This document shows positions 63,360-64,000 of a stretch of DNA of 64,000 bases, piece after piece (position 1 is the first letter of the stretch; each line of letters opens with the position of its first letter). The notes below the pieces were generated by a model. That model was not told the origin of the DNA and ran no database searches. It saw only the letters and a program-made list of their open reading frames with translations. Location: assembly GCF_020497125.1 (NCBI RefSeq), contig NC_059084.1, positions 31,092,203 through 31,156,202 of the forward strand. Direction: 5' to 3'. Position numbers and translations under genes: made by a program. This DNA is from Mauremys mutica. Its lineage: Eukaryota; Chordata; Testudines; Geoemydidae.

Positions 63360-64000
63360 AAAAATTACTTACCTTGTAAAAACTCCTTCTCTAAATATTT
63401 TGGGACAGATCATGAGCTGAGATGCAGTCCCTCAGTGATATTCTGGAAACAAACAGCTGGGAATTCCCACAGCTGGACCCTGACTCCTCACATCACATCC
63501 CCTAGAGTAAGGCATATGTTGGGGGCAGAGAGGAGCAAGTAAAGAGCATGGCTTGAGCAAATTCTGCCCTGCCTGAGACTTACTAGACTTTCTCCTGCAG
63601 GCAGGTTATAGATCCCCAGAGAATACAAAGTGGTCCCTGGAATCCTTTAATGTGTACAAAGATTCGTCTGTGCTGTCAACAAACAGTTAAGTGCCATCAA
63701 AAGAAAGGTCTTCAACCATATTCTGGACCTCCTTTGGAAATCCCGGGACCTGAAGTAAGGAGGCCCTCCTCATAACTACTACCACAGAAATCAGAGTGGC
63801 AGTATCGGCAGCATCAAGAGAGGCCTGCAGACTAGCATTCTACAATTGCTCTCTATGTTCTGCTGGTAGATGCTCAATAAAGGAGTTAAGCCTGGTATAA
63901 TTTGTATGGTTGTACTTTGCCATCAATGCCTAGAAGTTGGTGATTCTGAATTGTAAAGCAGCTGATAAGTATCAAACAGGTCAAGGTGCTTATGATCTTT
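63360..64000 (-). pseudogene. DIRS-type ORF1 remnant with LAP2-alpha-like region, cut by window edge
   Basis: Minus-strand translation shows FIEHLPAEHREQL, ASLQASLDAADTAT (about 63793-63830), VVVMRRASLLQVPGFPKEVQ with NMVEDLSFDG (63699-63783) and STDESLYTLKDSR. This is the LAP2-alpha-like part found in ORF1 of reptile and amphibian DIRS elements as I recall it. Several in-frame stops show it is dead. It may extend beyond 64000. It corresponds to the part of ORF1 that would follow the RS tail of the left-edge copy. Confidence 0.55.

Noticed and set aside
60589..64000. Upstream RALGAPB exon
   Set aside because: No matching peptide with AG/GT borders was seen on the minus strand.

Overview
The window is non-coding-rich vertebrate DNA, most likely from a cryptodiran turtle. 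The species is inferred from the repeats: tRNA-derived SINEs with a CR1-like tail, CR1 LINEs of several ages, abundant Penelope-like fragments, DIRS-type pieces, hAT-type MITEs and a Gmr1-like Gypsy element. There are no bacterial features. Apart from mobile-element reading frames, the only gene I can support is one spliced gene on the minus strand.

That gene is RALGAPB, the beta (non-catalytic, scaffold) subunit of the Ral GTPase-activating complex. Seventeen consecutive internal coding exons run from 60588 down to 3619. Each has AG/GT borders, and every exon junction keeps the reading frame, giving about 848 codons, from the middle of the protein into the C-terminal Rap-GAP-like domain. The first exons lie beyond 64000. 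The last exons lie beyond position 1.

The introns are a layered archive of mobile elements. From left to right: a DIRS-type ORF1 on the minus strand running off the left edge (1-1164); a 70-bp GC-rich minisatellite (1318-1880); hAT-type MITEs with 8-bp target duplications (5387, 16324, 17884, 36961, 48104, 53760); palindromic Penelope insertions with 12-13 bp duplications (12858, 14984), the second carrying hammerhead-ribozyme-like cores; and an L2-like LINE (about 19480-20330). Intron 8 of the window (22435-34568) holds a Penelope-like element split by a 6.8-kb Gypsy element (23136-29944, perfect 5-bp duplication) and by an ERV-type solo LTR (30215-30897). CR1 copies follow at 35696-37540 and 37918-41200, the latter invaded by a solo Gypsy LTR and by another CR1. 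A further LTR sits at 47085-47770 and an antisense CR1 at 49030-51440. A decayed Cys-rich transposon protein at 52540-56040 is split by a CR1 that is itself split by a hAT MITE. A 1.45-kb foldback DNA element lies at 58490-59945, and a broken LAP2-alpha-like DIRS ORF1 piece runs off the right edge.

The most unusual item is the Gypsy element. Its order is gag-protease-integrase-reverse transcriptase/RNase H, with integrase upstream of RT. Its gag contains a SCAN-like region, and its 5' end is an inverted mosaic that looks like aberrant reverse transcription. I see no wholly new multi-gene system. The interest lies in this element, the ribozyme-like Penelope palindromes, the DIRS ORF1 pieces at both edges and the unnamed Cys-rich transposon protein.
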